A stretch of 64,000 nucleotides of DNA, taken from contig JAHDXO010000042.1 in assembly GCA_023382975.1 (NCBI GenBank), positions 1 through 64,000 of the forward strand, in the 5' to 3' direction. Shown here one piece after another: positions 24,952 to 34,214 of this stretch. This DNA comes from Pirellulaceae bacterium. GTDB lineage: Bacteria; Planctomycetota; Planctomycetia; Pirellulales; Pirellulaceae. The notes under the pieces were generated by a model that had not been told where the DNA came from, made no database searches, and saw only the letters and a list, made by a program, of their open reading frames with translations. Each line of letters opens with the position of its first letter. Position 1 is the first letter of the stretch. Both the position numbers and the translations under genes were made by a program.

Positions 24952-24968
24952 GAACGGGTAGCAAAGGC

Positions 24969-26219
24969 ATGAAACGTCGCGTGGTTGTGACCGGAATGGG
25001 CGTCGTCACGTCGCTCAGTTTCAAAGTGGACGATCTGTTCGATCGTCTGTGCGCCGGAGAGAGCGGCGTTCATCCGTTGCGTCTGTTCGACAGTGCAAAC
25101 TACAAGGTGAAATTCGCCGGCGATATCTACGACTGGGATGCCGGCGATTATATCGACAAGAAGGAAATCAAGCGGCTGGATCGATTTTCCCAGTTCGCCT
25201 TGGTGGCTGGAGTCGATGCGGTCAACAATTCCGGTCTGGATTTTGGGCGAGAGGATTCGTTCCGCTGCGGCGTCATCCTGGGCTCGGGAATCGGCGGGTT
25301 GCAAGAGATCGAGACGCAGATCGAGCGTCTGTTGTACAAAGGTCCGGATCGTGTTTCTCCGCTGACCATTCCCAAGCTGATGCTGAACGCGGCCGGCGGC
25401 AACCTGTCCATCCGTTACGGGCTTCGCGGTCCGAACTACACGGTGGCGACGGCATGTGCGAGCGCCACCAATGCCATCGGCGACGCCTTGAAGACCATTC
25501 AATACGACGACGCGGATGTGATGATCACGGGCGGAACGGAAGCGGCTGTGACGCCGATGGGGGTGAGCGGCTTCCAGAATATGAAGGCGCTTTCCACTCG
25601 CAACGACGAGCCGTGCCGAGCGAGCCGTCCGTTCGACAGGGATCGTGATGGTTTCGTGATCTCCGAAGGCGCCGGGCTGCTCGTCCTGGAAGAACTCGAA
25701 CACGCCAAGGCCCGCGGCGCAAAGATCTACGCCGAAGTCCTCGGTTTTGGTGCCAGCGGCGACGCGGGCCACATCACCCAACCCGACGAACGAGGAGATG
25801 GCGCCGCCAAGGCGATGGTCAACGCCCTGCGGGACAGCCGTCTCAATCCTGGGGACATCGACTACATCAATGCCCACGGCACGAGTACACCGTTGGGCGA
25901 CAAGGCCGAGACGATGGCCATCAAGAGCGTTTTTGGCGAGCATGCGCGGGCGCTGAAGATTTCGAGCACCAAGAGTCAGCTCGGGCATACGCTGGGAGCC
26001 AGCGGCGGCATTGAATTGATTGTCTCGATCAAGGCGATGGAGCGGAGTGTCATCCCTCCGACCATCAATCTGGAAACGCCCGATCCGGACTGCGACCTGG
26101 ATTACACGCCCAATCAGCCGCGCGAATGCGGCGTCAAGGTCGCGATGAGCAACAGCTTTGGTTTCGGCGGCCACAACGCCTCGGTCATCGTTCGCCAATT
26201 GTTGAACGGCAAAGCCTGA
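24969..26219 (+). CDS. fabF: 3-oxoacyl-ACP synthase II
   Basis: 416 residues. The Cys-His-His triad is complete: Cys163 in TACASATNAI, His303 in NAHGTSTPLGD and His340 in KSQLGHTLGASGG. RRVVVTGMGVVTSL at the start and NSFGFGGHNAS near the end are family signatures. It condenses malonyl-ACP with acyl-ACP. It is the last clear gene of the fatty-acid set; the next gene starts 54 nt on. Confidence 0.97.
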   Translation: MKRRVVVTGMGVVTSLSFKVDDLFDRLCAGESGVHPLRLFDSANYKVKFAGDIYDWDAGDYIDKKEIKRLDRFSQFALVAGVDAVNNSGLDFGREDSFRCGVILGSGIGGLQEIETQIERLLYKGPDRVSPLTIPKLMLNAAGGNLSIRYGLRGPNYTVATACASATNAIGDALKTIQYDDADVMITGGTEAAVTPMGVSGFQNMKALSTRNDEPCRASRPFDRDRDGFVISEGAGLLVLEELEHAKARGAKIYAEVLGFGASGDAGHITQPDERGDGAAKAMVNALRDSRLNPGDIDYINAHGTSTPLGDKAETMAIKSVFGEHARALKISSTKSQLGHTLGASGGIELIVSIKAMERSVIPPTINLETPDPDCDLDYTPNQPRECGVKVAMSNSFGFGGHNASVIVRQLLNGKA

Positions 26220-26273
26220 CGCCCCTGGAGCGCAGGCAGCTTGCCTGTGTTCGCACTGCTCGCTTCCAGCGCG

Positions 26274-26963
26274 ATGAACTACTTTGCTCACGGCCGGGAC
26301 CATGTTGAACGCCCCTATCTCCTGGCCGGTACGGCGGTTCCTGACTGGCTGAGCGTCGTTGACCGCCGGATGCGAGTTCGGGGGCGGCGCGCGGAACCGT
26401 ACCTCGCCGATCCCGACTATCGGCGTGCGGACATTGCCGCCGGGATTCTGCAGCATCTGCACGATGATCAATGGTTTCATCAGACGCGCGCCTTTGCGGA
26501 ACTCAGCCTGCAATTGACGTTGGAGATCCGCGGGATACTGCCGGAGGACGAAGGGTTCCGCCCCAGTTTCCTCGGGCATATTCTGGTCGAGATCCTGCTG
26601 GACGCCGTGCTGATCGAGCAGCGTCCCGATCGGCTGGATGCGTACTATGCGTCATTCGAAACCATCGATCCCCGCGTCGTGGGCGAGGCAGTGAACGACA
26701 TGGCCAGCCGCCGCTCGGATTTGCTGCAGGCATTTATTCCGCGTTTTCTAAGCGAGCGGTTCTTGTATGACTATCTGGATGATGAGAAACTGTTGTGGCG
26801 GTTGAATCTGGTGATGCGGCGAGTGAACTTGACGCGGTTGCCGGACCGTTTTCTGGAGATCCTTCCCGAAGCCCGCAGGATGATCCGGCTGAGACGCGAC
26901 GAGTTGTTGACTGAAGGCGATTTCAAACACCAATCCGATTTCCCCACAGGAGCCCTGCCATGA
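26274..26963 (+). CDS. Conserved hypothetical, His-rich, possibly AcpH-like
   Basis: 229 residues from the ATG at 26274 (an earlier TTG at 26241 is possible). MNYFAHGRDH, AGTAVPDWLSVVDRR, ADIAAGILQHLHDDQWFHQT and LGHILVEILLDAVL give conserved His/Asp pairs in an all-helical protein. The opening resembles the MNxLAH/GNxLxDxxKG plan of ACP phosphodiesterase, and acpP-fabF lie just upstream. The match is too weak to assert that activity. The stop overlaps the next start by ATGA at 26960, so it is coupled to the sugar isomerase. Confidence 0.6.
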   Translation: MNYFAHGRDHVERPYLLAGTAVPDWLSVVDRRMRVRGRRAEPYLADPDYRRADIAAGILQHLHDDQWFHQTRAFAELSLQLTLEIRGILPEDEGFRPSFLGHILVEILLDAVLIEQRPDRLDAYYASFETIDPRVVGEAVNDMASRRSDLLQAFIPRFLSERFLYDYLDDEKLLWRLNLVMRRVNLTRLPDRFLEILPEARRMIRLRRDELLTEGDFKHQSDFPTGALP

Positions 26964-27805
26964 AGTTTGGTATGAATCTGTTGCTTTGGACCGGCGAACT
27001 GAACGATTCGATCCTGCCGGTGCTCGAGTCGCTGAAAGACATGGGCTATGACGGCGTCGAGTTGCCGCTGTTCAACCTGGGACTGGACTATGCGGCATGG
27101 GGTCGGCGTCTGGACGACCTGGGATTGGACCGGACTGCGGTAACCGTGCGCGGCACCGAGGACAATCCGATCAGTCCCGACGCGGCGGTGCGGGCGTTGG
27201 GCGTCGAGCACAACAAGCGGGCACTCGATTGCTGCCAAGCAGCCGGAGCAACCGCGCTGGTCGGTCCGTACCACTCGGCCCTGGGTTACTTCACCGGTCA
27301 GGGGCCGACCGGCGACGAGTGGAAATGGGGAATCGAGAGCATGCAGCAGGTGGCCGAACATGCCGGTCAGGTCGGTGTGACGATGGGGCTGGAGACCCTG
27401 AACCGTTTCGAGTGTTATCTGCTGAACACGCATGCCGATACGGCGCGCTTCGTCCGCGAAGTCGGGCATCCCAATTGCCGCGCCATGTACGACACCTTCC
27501 ATGCGAACATCGAAGAGAAGTGCATTCCGGACGCGATCCGTGCCTGCGCCGACGTCCTCTGTCATGTCCACATCTCCGAGAACGACCGCAGTACCCCTGG
27601 GTCCGGCAACGTCCGCTGGGCAGAGAATTTCGACACGCTCCACGAGGTGGGCTACGACGGCTGGTTCATGATCGAAGCCTTCGGTCTGGCCCTGCCCGAA
27701 CTGGCGGCGGCCACCAAGATCTGGCGTCGCATGTTCCAGACCGAAGAACAACTGTCCCGCGACGGGTTGGCTTTCATGAAATCCGAAGTTGCCAAACGCA
27801 GATAG
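26960..27805 (+). CDS. Sugar phosphate isomerase/epimerase (TIM barrel)
   Basis: 281 residues of the AP-endonuclease-2/xylose-isomerase-like barrel. The probable metal ligands are in place: Glu in MGLETLNRFE, Asp in AMYDTFHANIEE, His in CHVHISENDRSTPGSG and Glu in MIEAFG. The ISENDRxTPGxG loop is close to D-tagatose/D-psicose 3-epimerases. The enzyme interconverts ketoses at C3; the exact sugar is unknown. ATGA overlap with the previous gene shows coupling. Confidence 0.85.
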   Translation: MKFGMNLLLWTGELNDSILPVLESLKDMGYDGVELPLFNLGLDYAAWGRRLDDLGLDRTAVTVRGTEDNPISPDAAVRALGVEHNKRALDCCQAAGATALVGPYHSALGYFTGQGPTGDEWKWGIESMQQVAEHAGQVGVTMGLETLNRFECYLLNTHADTARFVREVGHPNCRAMYDTFHANIEEKCIPDAIRACADVLCHVHISENDRSTPGSGNVRWAENFDTLHEVGYDGWFMIEAFGLALPELAAATKIWRRMFQTEEQLSRDGLAFMKSEVAKRR

Positions 27806-27815
27806 GCAGGATGCG

Positions 27816-28616
27816 ATGACTCAGGATGTCCAGCAGTCGCGGATTGGGGTGCTGATCGACGCGGACAATGCGCAATCGTCCGTCATCGGACCGCTGCTGT
27901 CCGAGATCGCCAAGTACGGAATCGCGAGCGTCAAGCGGGCCTACGGCGATTGGACGACGCAGCGGCTGCGGAGTTGGAAAGAAGTGCTCAACGAGCACGC
28001 GATCCAGCCTGTCCAGCAGTTCGCCTACACAACCGGCAAGAACGCCACCGATTCCGCGATGATCATCGACGCCATGGATCTGCTGTACTCGGAACGGTTG
28101 CAGGCGTTCTGCCTGGTCTCCAGCGACAGCGACTTCACTCGCCTTGCCACCCGGCTCCGCGAATCCGGGATGACCGTGTACGGGGTCGGTGAACAGAAGA
28201 CGCCGCGGGCGTTCGTCAGCGCCTGCGACCGGTTCATCTACACGGAGATTTTGAACGACGAGGACGACGACAGAGACGGTGGCGAAGCGGACGCGGACAC
28301 CGACGCTGAACCGAGACGCGCGAAACCCGTGTCGAAAAAAGGCACGAAAGAACTGCGGCAAGACACCCGGCTGGTCCAACTGCTCCGCAACGCCGCCTTG
28401 TCGGCCGCCGACGACGACGGTTGGTCCAATCTGTCGGTGGTGGGCACCTACATCGCCAATCAATCGCCGGACTTCGATCCTCGCAACTATGGTTACGCCA
28501 AGCTCAGCCTGCTGATCCATGCGACCCAGTTGTTCGAAACCCAGGAGCGAAAATCCGAGAGCGGCGCCACCATGAAGTTCATCCGCGACAACCGCGGCAA
28601 GAAGCCGCAAAAGTAG
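27816..28616 (+). CDS. NYN-domain (LabA/DUF88) protein with C-terminal LOTUS/OST-HTH domain
   Basis: 266 residues. The NYN domain (~8-150) shows the PIN-like acidic set: LIDADNAQ, NATDSAMIIDAMDLL and CLVSSDSDFTRLATRLRE. An acidic Asp/Glu linker (~155-175) leads to an OST-HTH/LOTUS domain (~185-262, LVQLLRNAALSA...GYAKLSLLIHATQLFE). NYN domains are putative ribonucleases and LOTUS domains bind RNA or partner proteins. The pair is widespread in bacteria. The gene starts 10 nt after the sugar isomerase. Confidence 0.85.
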   Translation: MTQDVQQSRIGVLIDADNAQSSVIGPLLSEIAKYGIASVKRAYGDWTTQRLRSWKEVLNEHAIQPVQQFAYTTGKNATDSAMIIDAMDLLYSERLQAFCLVSSDSDFTRLATRLRESGMTVYGVGEQKTPRAFVSACDRFIYTEILNDEDDDRDGGEADADTDAEPRRAKPVSKKGTKELRQDTRLVQLLRNAALSAADDDGWSNLSVVGTYIANQSPDFDPRNYGYAKLSLLIHATQLFETQERKSESGATMKFIRDNRGKKPQK

Positions 28617-28744
28617 GTTCGCACGCCAGCGTATGGGCCAATCCGCTTTCTGTCCAAACGCGCGGAAACCGAACGTCAACGGTTCGCCGCGCATGGCGCG
28701 CATACATGCCCGGCGACCATTCCATCCTCCGTCTGCCCTACTTA

Positions 28745-28773
28745 TGGACAGGCAACGACTCTGCTACGATAAA
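28745..28773 (+). promoter_or_regulatory. Candidate promoter for the methyltransferase lipoprotein
   Basis: TGGACA (28745-28750), 17 nt, GATAAA (28768-28773), leaving a ~75-nt leader. The match is moderate. Confidence 0.35.
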
Positions 28774-28852
28774 TCCGCACGGGGCCAATTCTCGGGGGCT
28801 GTTCCGATGCAATGGTCTGTTAGAAAACTCAACTGGGGAGAAGGTGATTGTG

Positions 28853-29740
28853 ATGATGATCCGTACTGCCACTTCCGTCCTGCTGTCGGCGTGGGTTGCT
28901 GTAACCCTTCTTTTCGCCGCATCTTGCTCAAACCAGCCAACCGGCACGGTTCCAACGGCTGAATCCGGAGTCCAGCAACCCGCGGCGATCGAGCCCAGCG
29001 AGCCCGTCGAATCCGACGCGAGCGAACCCGCGATCGGCGAACCCGCGGCGACCGAACCTGGGGCGGGTGACGAGCCGCAGGTTTCGCCCGAGGAACCGTC
29101 TGCTGAGCCGACCGAAATGGTCGAGGAGCCGTCCGATTCGGAAGACCGCCCGGCGATCGACGCGGAGTCGCTCGACGATTTGTTCTTTGGCATGGACGGA
29201 CGAACGGAAACTGACCCGAAGGAAGAAGGATCGAAAAGGCCCGACGTGATCTTTGTTCCCACGCCCCAGGAGGTTGTGGACCGCATGCTCGAAGTGGCTC
29301 AGGTGACCAAGGACGACATCGTCTACGACCTCGGCTGCGGCGATGGCCGCATCGTCGCGACGGCCGCGAAGAAGTACGGCTGCAAGGCTATTGGTTTCGA
29401 CGTCGATCCGCAGCGTATCGAGGACTCGTTGGCGACCGTCAAGGAACTGGGCGTCGAAGACTTGGTCGAGATCCGCAAGCAGGACATCTTCACGCTCGAT
29501 CTGACCCCTGCCTCGGTCATCACGCTGTATCTGCTGCCCGATCTGAACGTGCGGCTCATCCCGCAGTTGGACAAGCTCAAGCCCGGGACGCGAATCGTCT
29601 CCCATGCCTTCGACATGCGCGGAGTGAAGCCCGAAAAGGTCGAAACGATCGAGGGTGAATTGGGCAGCCAGCACACGATCTATCTGTGGACCACTCCGCT
29701 GAACAAGCAGGAGGACTACAGCGGAGACGAGGAATTCTGA
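28853..29740 (+). CDS. Predicted lipoprotein with SAM-dependent methyltransferase domain
   Basis: 295 residues; GGGGAGAAGG upstream favours the ATG at 28853. A lipoprotein signal (VAVTLLFAASC) is followed by ~100 residues of Glu/Pro/Ser/Ala-rich linker. A class I methyltransferase domain (~135-280) carries motif I VYDLGCGDGRIV, then IGFDVDPQRI and ITLYLLPDLNVRLIPQL. The oddity is topology: SAM is cytosolic, yet the signal predicts export. Either the methyltransferase fold is used differently or the N-terminus is only a membrane anchor. Confidence 0.8.
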   Translation: MMIRTATSVLLSAWVAVTLLFAASCSNQPTGTVPTAESGVQQPAAIEPSEPVESDASEPAIGEPAATEPGAGDEPQVSPEEPSAEPTEMVEEPSDSEDRPAIDAESLDDLFFGMDGRTETDPKEEGSKRPDVIFVPTPQEVVDRMLEVAQVTKDDIVYDLGCGDGRIVATAAKKYGCKAIGFDVDPQRIEDSLATVKELGVEDLVEIRKQDIFTLDLTPASVITLYLLPDLNVRLIPQLDKLKPGTRIVSHAFDMRGVKPEKVETIEGELGSQHTIYLWTTPLNKQEDYSGDEEF

Positions 29741-29797
29741 GCGGAAGGCTTGAAAGTTTGGCAGTACTTCGCGTGACAAGTTGGTAGGAAACGCCGC

Positions 29798-30331
29798 ATG
29801 AAGACATACTTTGTGATCACGGTTACCTGTCCGGATCGTCCGGGCATTGTGGAGAAGATCACCGAGGCGATGGTCGCCCATGCGGCGAACTGGGAAGAGA
29901 GCCGCCTAGCCCGACTGGGCGGCGAATTCGCCGGGATCATCCTGGTCAGTGTCGCGGCCGAAGGCGCCGATGCCCTGGCCGCTGCGCTGTTGGGGTTGGC
30001 CGACGGCGAGATGACGGTCGCGCTGAAGGTCACCCAGCCGCCGGGCGACGCGCGGTCCGGACTCCACGTCTGTCAACTCCAACTAGCGGGCGCCGATCAC
30101 GAGGGGATCGTCCATACCGTCGCCGCCTATCTGGCTCGGCAGGGAATCAACGTCGAGGAGTTGGAGACGGAGGTCACGGCGGCACCCATCACCGCTTCGC
30201 CCCTGTTTCAAATGACGGCCCGGCTCCAGGTTCCCGCGCACGTTGCATTCGACGAGCTGCAGGCCAACCTCGCGCGGATCGCCGAAGATCTTGGCGTGGA
30301 CATCGACATCGCCGCGGGCAGTGGAAGCTGA
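29798..30331 (+). CDS. Double ACT-domain protein (GcvR-like)
   Basis: 177 residues with two ACT domains. The first opens YFVITVTCPDRPGIVEKITE. The second opens LHVCQLQLAGADHEGIVHTV, followed by GINVEELETEV. The arrangement and length match GcvR, the glycine-cleavage regulatory protein, and other ligand-sensing ACT pairs. No DNA-binding domain is present, so it would act through a partner or ligand. It is monocistronic and converges on the PQQ-propeller gene. Confidence 0.8.
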   Translation: MKTYFVITVTCPDRPGIVEKITEAMVAHAANWEESRLARLGGEFAGIILVSVAAEGADALAAALLGLADGEMTVALKVTQPPGDARSGLHVCQLQLAGADHEGIVHTVAAYLARQGINVEELETEVTAAPITASPLFQMTARLQVPAHVAFDELQANLARIAEDLGVDIDIAAGSGS

Positions 30332-30344
30332 CGCGGCCGCTGAA

Positions 30345-30382
30345 GGCGACTCCCGAGGCCCCGGTCCGGGGGCCGATTCGCC
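30345..30382. terminator. Hairpin between convergent genes
   Basis: An outer stem GGCGA/TCGCC encloses GGCCCCGG/CCGGGGGCC. Very GC-rich, without a U-tract. It occupies nearly the whole 63-nt gap between two converging stops, so a bidirectional stop signal is plausible. Confidence 0.4.
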
Positions 30383-30394
30383 GAGCTTACCGGC

Positions 30395-31732
30395 CTAATC
30401 AGAACCCAGGCAGTACAGCGATTGGCGTCCACGGATGAACAGGTGGCCGGCTACGGCGACGGGCGAAGCGAACGTCTCGTCGTCCAACTTGTTTTCGACG
30501 ACCTTGCGGAACGAGCGCGACGCCGCGACCACCGTGGTCAATCCGTTGACATTCAGGAAATAGATGTTGTCGCCCGCAGCCAGCGGCGATGCGCGATGCT
30601 GCCCGGGCAAACGTTCGCGCCACACCAGTTCGCCGCTGTTGGCGTCCAGCGCCGTCGCAAATCCATCGTTGGTGACGAAGAACAGCAGGCCTCGCCATAC
30701 GACAGGCGTCGGACTGTCCGAAGTGCCGCGATCGTAGTTCCACAGGGTCGTGTCACTGTCGAGCGAACCACTCTTGCCGGCCCGCACCGCCACCAGCGGG
30801 TTGCGCATGCCTTGCGTCACGTAGACCGTGTCGCCCGCCACGACCGCACCCGGAATGACGCGATTGCCGCCAAAGCCTGTGACCTGCCAGAGTCGCTGGC
30901 CGTTGTTCGGGTTGTAAGCGTCCAAGACCTGTCCGCCGAACAAGATCATCTCGATCCCTTCATCCCCCGGGCGGAACATCGGGGTCGTGTACGAATCGCA
31001 GGGCTCGGAGGTAGCCGAGGTCGGTCGCGGAGTCAACCAAAGCTGTCGGCCCGTGCGTTTGTCGTGGGCCACCACGTAGTTGGCCGCGGGGGGCTGCCCC
31101 AAGTCGACCAACGAATCCTGCATGCAGACCGAGATCACGGCGTCGCCGACCAGAACCGGGCTATTCGCGTGCCCCCACCAGATCGTGTACTTGCCGTAGT
31201 CGTCTTGCAGGTTGCGGTGCCAGAGCCGATTGCCGTCGAAATCGTAGGCCGCTAGGTCGCCATTGCCGAAGTGGGCGACGACGACTTCGCCGTCGGTCGT
31301 ACAAGACGGACTGGCCAAATTCTGCGTCGCATGGAACTTCTGCTGGCCCCGCGCTGCCTCGCCCGTCACCCCCGCGGTGCCCCGAGGTGTCGAATCGGTG
31401 CCGACTTGCCGCGTCCATTCGACCGTGCCCGTTGCGCGGTCGATCTTCAGCAGCAGCAGGTCGCGGTCCTCGACGTGGCACGTCAGGAAGATCGCCTTGT
31501 CCCAGATCACGGGCGTGCTGTTGCCCCAATCGGGCAATGCGCACTTCCACCGCACCCCCGCTTGTTCGTTCCAGACGGTGGGCAACCCGGCCTCGCGGCT
31601 CGTCCCGTCATGATCCGGTCCTCGCCAGTTGGGCCAGTGCTGGGCCGCGGCGGGGGCGGCGGCCACCATGGCGAGAATCGAGACGAGGGTCATCTGACCG
31701 ATGGCGGATGGGCCGCAAACACGACTTGTCAT
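30395..31732 (-). CDS. Secreted PQQ-like beta-propeller (quinoprotein/BamB-type) protein
   Basis: 445 residues. A signal peptide (SILAMVAAAPAAAQ) is followed by WPNWRGPDHDGTSREAGLPT, the standard opening of planctomycete PQQ-propeller proteins. Repeats of the form LLLKIDRATGTVEW, YVVAHDKRTGRQLW, DAYNPNNGQRLW and TALDANSGELVW show at least five to six blades. It is probably periplasmic. Without PQQ-dehydrogenase catalytic landmarks it is more likely a binding scaffold than an enzyme. Confidence 0.85.
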   Translation of the reverse strand: MTSRVCGPSAIGQMTLVSILAMVAAAPAAAQHWPNWRGPDHDGTSREAGLPTVWNEQAGVRWKCALPDWGNSTPVIWDKAIFLTCHVEDRDLLLLKIDRATGTVEWTRQVGTDSTPRGTAGVTGEAARGQQKFHATQNLASPSCTTDGEVVVAHFGNGDLAAYDFDGNRLWHRNLQDDYGKYTIWWGHANSPVLVGDAVISVCMQDSLVDLGQPPAANYVVAHDKRTGRQLWLTPRPTSATSEPCDSYTTPMFRPGDEGIEMILFGGQVLDAYNPNNGQRLWQVTGFGGNRVIPGAVVAGDTVYVTQGMRNPLVAVRAGKSGSLDSDTTLWNYDRGTSDSPTPVVWRGLLFFVTNDGFATALDANSGELVWRERLPGQHRASPLAAGDNIYFLNVNGLTTVVAASRSFRKVVENKLDDETFASPVAVAGHLFIRGRQSLYCLGSD

Positions 31733-31810
31733 GGGCAGTGGCTCCCTGGTTGGTCTGGTAGGTACCGCACTAGCATAACAACCCGGCCGGCCGGTTTCCA
31801 GTTGCAGTCG

Positions 31811-32674
31811 TCATGTCCGCCGGCGCGGGAGAAGTCGTCTCAAAGCGAGTGCCACCAAGGCCATGACGGAAAGAACCGCCAACCAAGGCAGGGCAGCGAC
31901 CAAGGCGATCGAGAATTCCTGGCCCGCCGAGACGAGATTGGCGATCGAGCCCGCCAGCGCCCTGCGGACTCGCACGCCGTAGGTCGGCGCTTCCGGAGAT
32001 TCGGGAACATAATTTCGGATCTCCTCCACCCGGATCTCGACGGTCGTCATCGAAGTCAAATCCTTGAGCACTCGCATCCGACCTTGAAGCTGTTCGATCT
32101 CGCCGCGGACTCGCGACAGCTCACGCTCGACCTCCAAAATGTCTTGTAGCTTGCCAGTGGCGTCGTCCAGCAGCTTGATCAGCCGCTCCTCTTCACGCTG
32201 CTTGTTGCGGATTCGTGCATCGACGTCGAAGAATTCGGCCGTGACGTCCTTCGAGTCCGACCGGACACTCTTGACTTCGCCCAGTTGCCGTGCTTCGGCC
32301 AGAAATTCGCCGTAGCGCGCCACAGGCACTCGCACCGTCCAGGCGCCTCGCCGCGGTTGCCCCGGCATCCCGCTGATGTTCGACCGAGCGACGTAGGCGT
32401 CAAATCGCTGGGCCAGACGATCAATTCCCTCCGGCAGCGGACCGAAATCCTCGACGACCAAATCGACTTCGGCCGTGTAGATGATCTTGCGCTCGATCGC
32501 CGCGGCGTTATCGATCGTCGCCGTCGTCGTGGACTCAGCGGACGTGCTCAACGCCGAGGTCGAATCGGCTTCCGACGCCGGGGGAAGCATGTATTCCGCG
32601 GTCGTGTCGGAATAATCGGCCTCCCTGCCGCATCCCGCGGCAACCACTGCGACCAAGAACACCAGAGCTTTCAT
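31811..32674 (-). CDS. DUF4349-family lipoprotein
   Basis: 287 residues starting at 32674 (MKALVFLVAVVAAGCGRE, lipobox AAGC). A Ser/Thr-rich linker (~30-60) precedes the DUF4349 core: RKIIYTAEVDLVVEDF, FDAYVARSNI, WTVRVPVARYGEFL and DVTAEFFDVDARIRNKQREE. A coiled coil (~170-215, LEVERELSRVRGEIEQLQGR) and a C-terminal TM helix followed by RRLLPRRR close the protein. The family is envelope-associated and of unknown role. It is on the same strand as the propeller gene but 79 nt away. Confidence 0.8.
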   Translation of the reverse strand: MKALVFLVAVVAAGCGREADYSDTTAEYMLPPASEADSTSALSTSAESTTTATIDNAAAIERKIIYTAEVDLVVEDFGPLPEGIDRLAQRFDAYVARSNISGMPGQPRRGAWTVRVPVARYGEFLAEARQLGEVKSVRSDSKDVTAEFFDVDARIRNKQREEERLIKLLDDATGKLQDILEVERELSRVRGEIEQLQGRMRVLKDLTSMTTVEIRVEEIRNYVPESPEAPTYGVRVRRALAGSIANLVSAGQEFSIALVAALPWLAVLSVMALVALALRRLLPRRRT

Positions 32675-33179
32675 CGTCAAACTCCTCGTCGGCAGAGCGC
32701 CAAACCGCGTGCCGCATCTTCCTGGGGTGACTCGGGCAAGTGCGGGCGACGTGTACCATGACGCCGGTTTCAGTTCCGGTGGCATCATACCCTTTCTTGA
32801 GAAGTCAGGAAATGCAGCAGCTCCTGCATCGTCCTGACGGGCGGTGGATCCGGCCACGTTCTACCGAATTACCTACCCCGCATCATCGCGAGCCGCGGAC
32901 AACAGTTCCGCGAACCAGGGCTCGCCGCGCAAACACTTCAAATTGCCTGCCAAGTGGGTTTTGTGGGGATCTGTGTAAACGAGAAACGTCTAATTTCAGA
33001 ACTCCTGATGTGGCGGGAAAGCAGGGTGAACCCAGAACGCAGAGGAGCGAAGAGCGCAAAAGGGAAATCCTCCGCGTTTCTCGCTTCTCTGCGTTTAGGT
33101 TGGTTCCACTCGAATCCACCGCCGGTAAATGCGATTCTCTTGATTTCCATCATGCTTTTGGACTACGGACCAGGAGTCC
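32675..33179. other. Noncoding spacer with imperfect inverted repeat
   Basis: No gene seen in 505 nt. Bases 33036-33057 and 33074-33095 form an imperfect 22-nt inverted repeat (AACGCAGAGGAGCG.. / ..CGCTTCTCTGCGTT), a type of dispersed intergenic repeat. It lies ~85 nt downstream of the radical SAM stop. Confidence 0.5.
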
Positions 33180-34214
33180 TTAATCCCTGAACGCATCCAG
33201 AAGCGAACGGCGTTTGGCGGGGGCGGTCAGCAGATGGTCGAAGCCGGCTTCGTAGAGCATGGTCTTGCATGCCTGAATGTCCCGGCCTCGGTGTTGCGAC
33301 GTGTCTTTCTCCGTGTCCCGGGGGTTGGCTCCGCTTTCCGCATAAACGACGTTCGCGCCGGAACTGAGCCCGATGAGATTCGGCTCGTGTACGGCGATGT
33401 TCTTGGTTTCCGGACTGCCCAGGCTGGCAAGGCTGACCACGGCGGTGATCTGGGCTAGCCGCAGATCGGTGATTTGGCCGCGTGCTGCGAGCGGCGAGTT
33501 CGGAAGGTACACGCGGCGCATGGCGGCGTGCTGAAAGCAGCCGTAGTCGACGCCCAAAAACAACTGGTCCACCAGTTCCTCGGAACGATGCTCGGGGCCG
33601 ATCGGCTCGCAGCAATAGTACCAGTCCAGGCCGGCGTCCTTGATGGTTCGAATCGTGCGTTTTCGCTCTTCCGGGTCCAAGGCGGTGTCCTCTCCCTCGC
33701 GCAGCCGGCAGACGTGATACGCTCCGTTGACTCCGGCGTCCCGCAATCCGTCCGCTTGGCAACGGTCGAAGTCGCCGATATTGACCACAATCTGCGGCTG
33801 ATCGGGCATCCTGTCGCGAATGGTGCGGACGACATCGACCAGACGGTCGAATTGGAACTTGTGCATCGTCATCAGGAACAGCGCGTAGAGGTCGCCGGAC
33901 ATGGTGAACCGCTCCGCAGCGTCCATAATCTCTTCGATCGTCATGGTGCTCGGCTCGAAGTCCGTGTGCTCTTCGCCGAAGCTGCAGAATTTGCACTGGC
34001 CCGGACACGCATCGATTTCGATCCCGATCTGCCCGAGGATGATGCCTTCGTTGCCGAACCGTTGCCGGCTGATGCCGTCGGCCACGCCTCGGATCATACC
34101 CGCTTCCTGGGATGTCGCCGCGCAGTCGAGCATCGTTCGGCAATCCTCCCTTGAAGGAGCAGTGCCCTCGAGTGCTCGGTCAAGGATCGCAGAAATCGTC
34201 TTGTCAATCTTCAT
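33180..34214 (-). CDS. Radical SAM enzyme of the biotin-synthase-like group
   Basis: 344 residues. The cluster motif CxxxCxxC is CPGQCKFC (~69-76), preceded by GQIGIEIDA. BioB-like features include IVVNIGDF, GAYHVCRLREGEDTA and YCCEPIGPEH. It lacks the full BioB C-terminal signature, so it is an uncharacterised radical SAM enzyme rather than a certain biotin synthase. Start and stop overlap the upstream beta-helix gene by ATGA (34211-34214), an unexpected coupling of a cytosolic radical enzyme to a secreted polysaccharide-related protein. Confidence 0.8.
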   Translation of the reverse strand: MKIDKTISAILDRALEGTAPSREDCRTMLDCAATSQEAGMIRGVADGISRQRFGNEGIILGQIGIEIDACPGQCKFCSFGEEHTDFEPSTMTIEEIMDAAERFTMSGDLYALFLMTMHKFQFDRLVDVVRTIRDRMPDQPQIVVNIGDFDRCQADGLRDAGVNGAYHVCRLREGEDTALDPEERKRTIRTIKDAGLDWYYCCEPIGPEHRSEELVDQLFLGVDYGCFQHAAMRRVYLPNSPLAARGQITDLRLAQITAVVSLASLGSPETKNIAVHEPNLIGLSSGANVVYAESGANPRDTEKDTSQHRGRDIQACKTMLYEAGFDHLLTAPAKRRSLLDAFRD

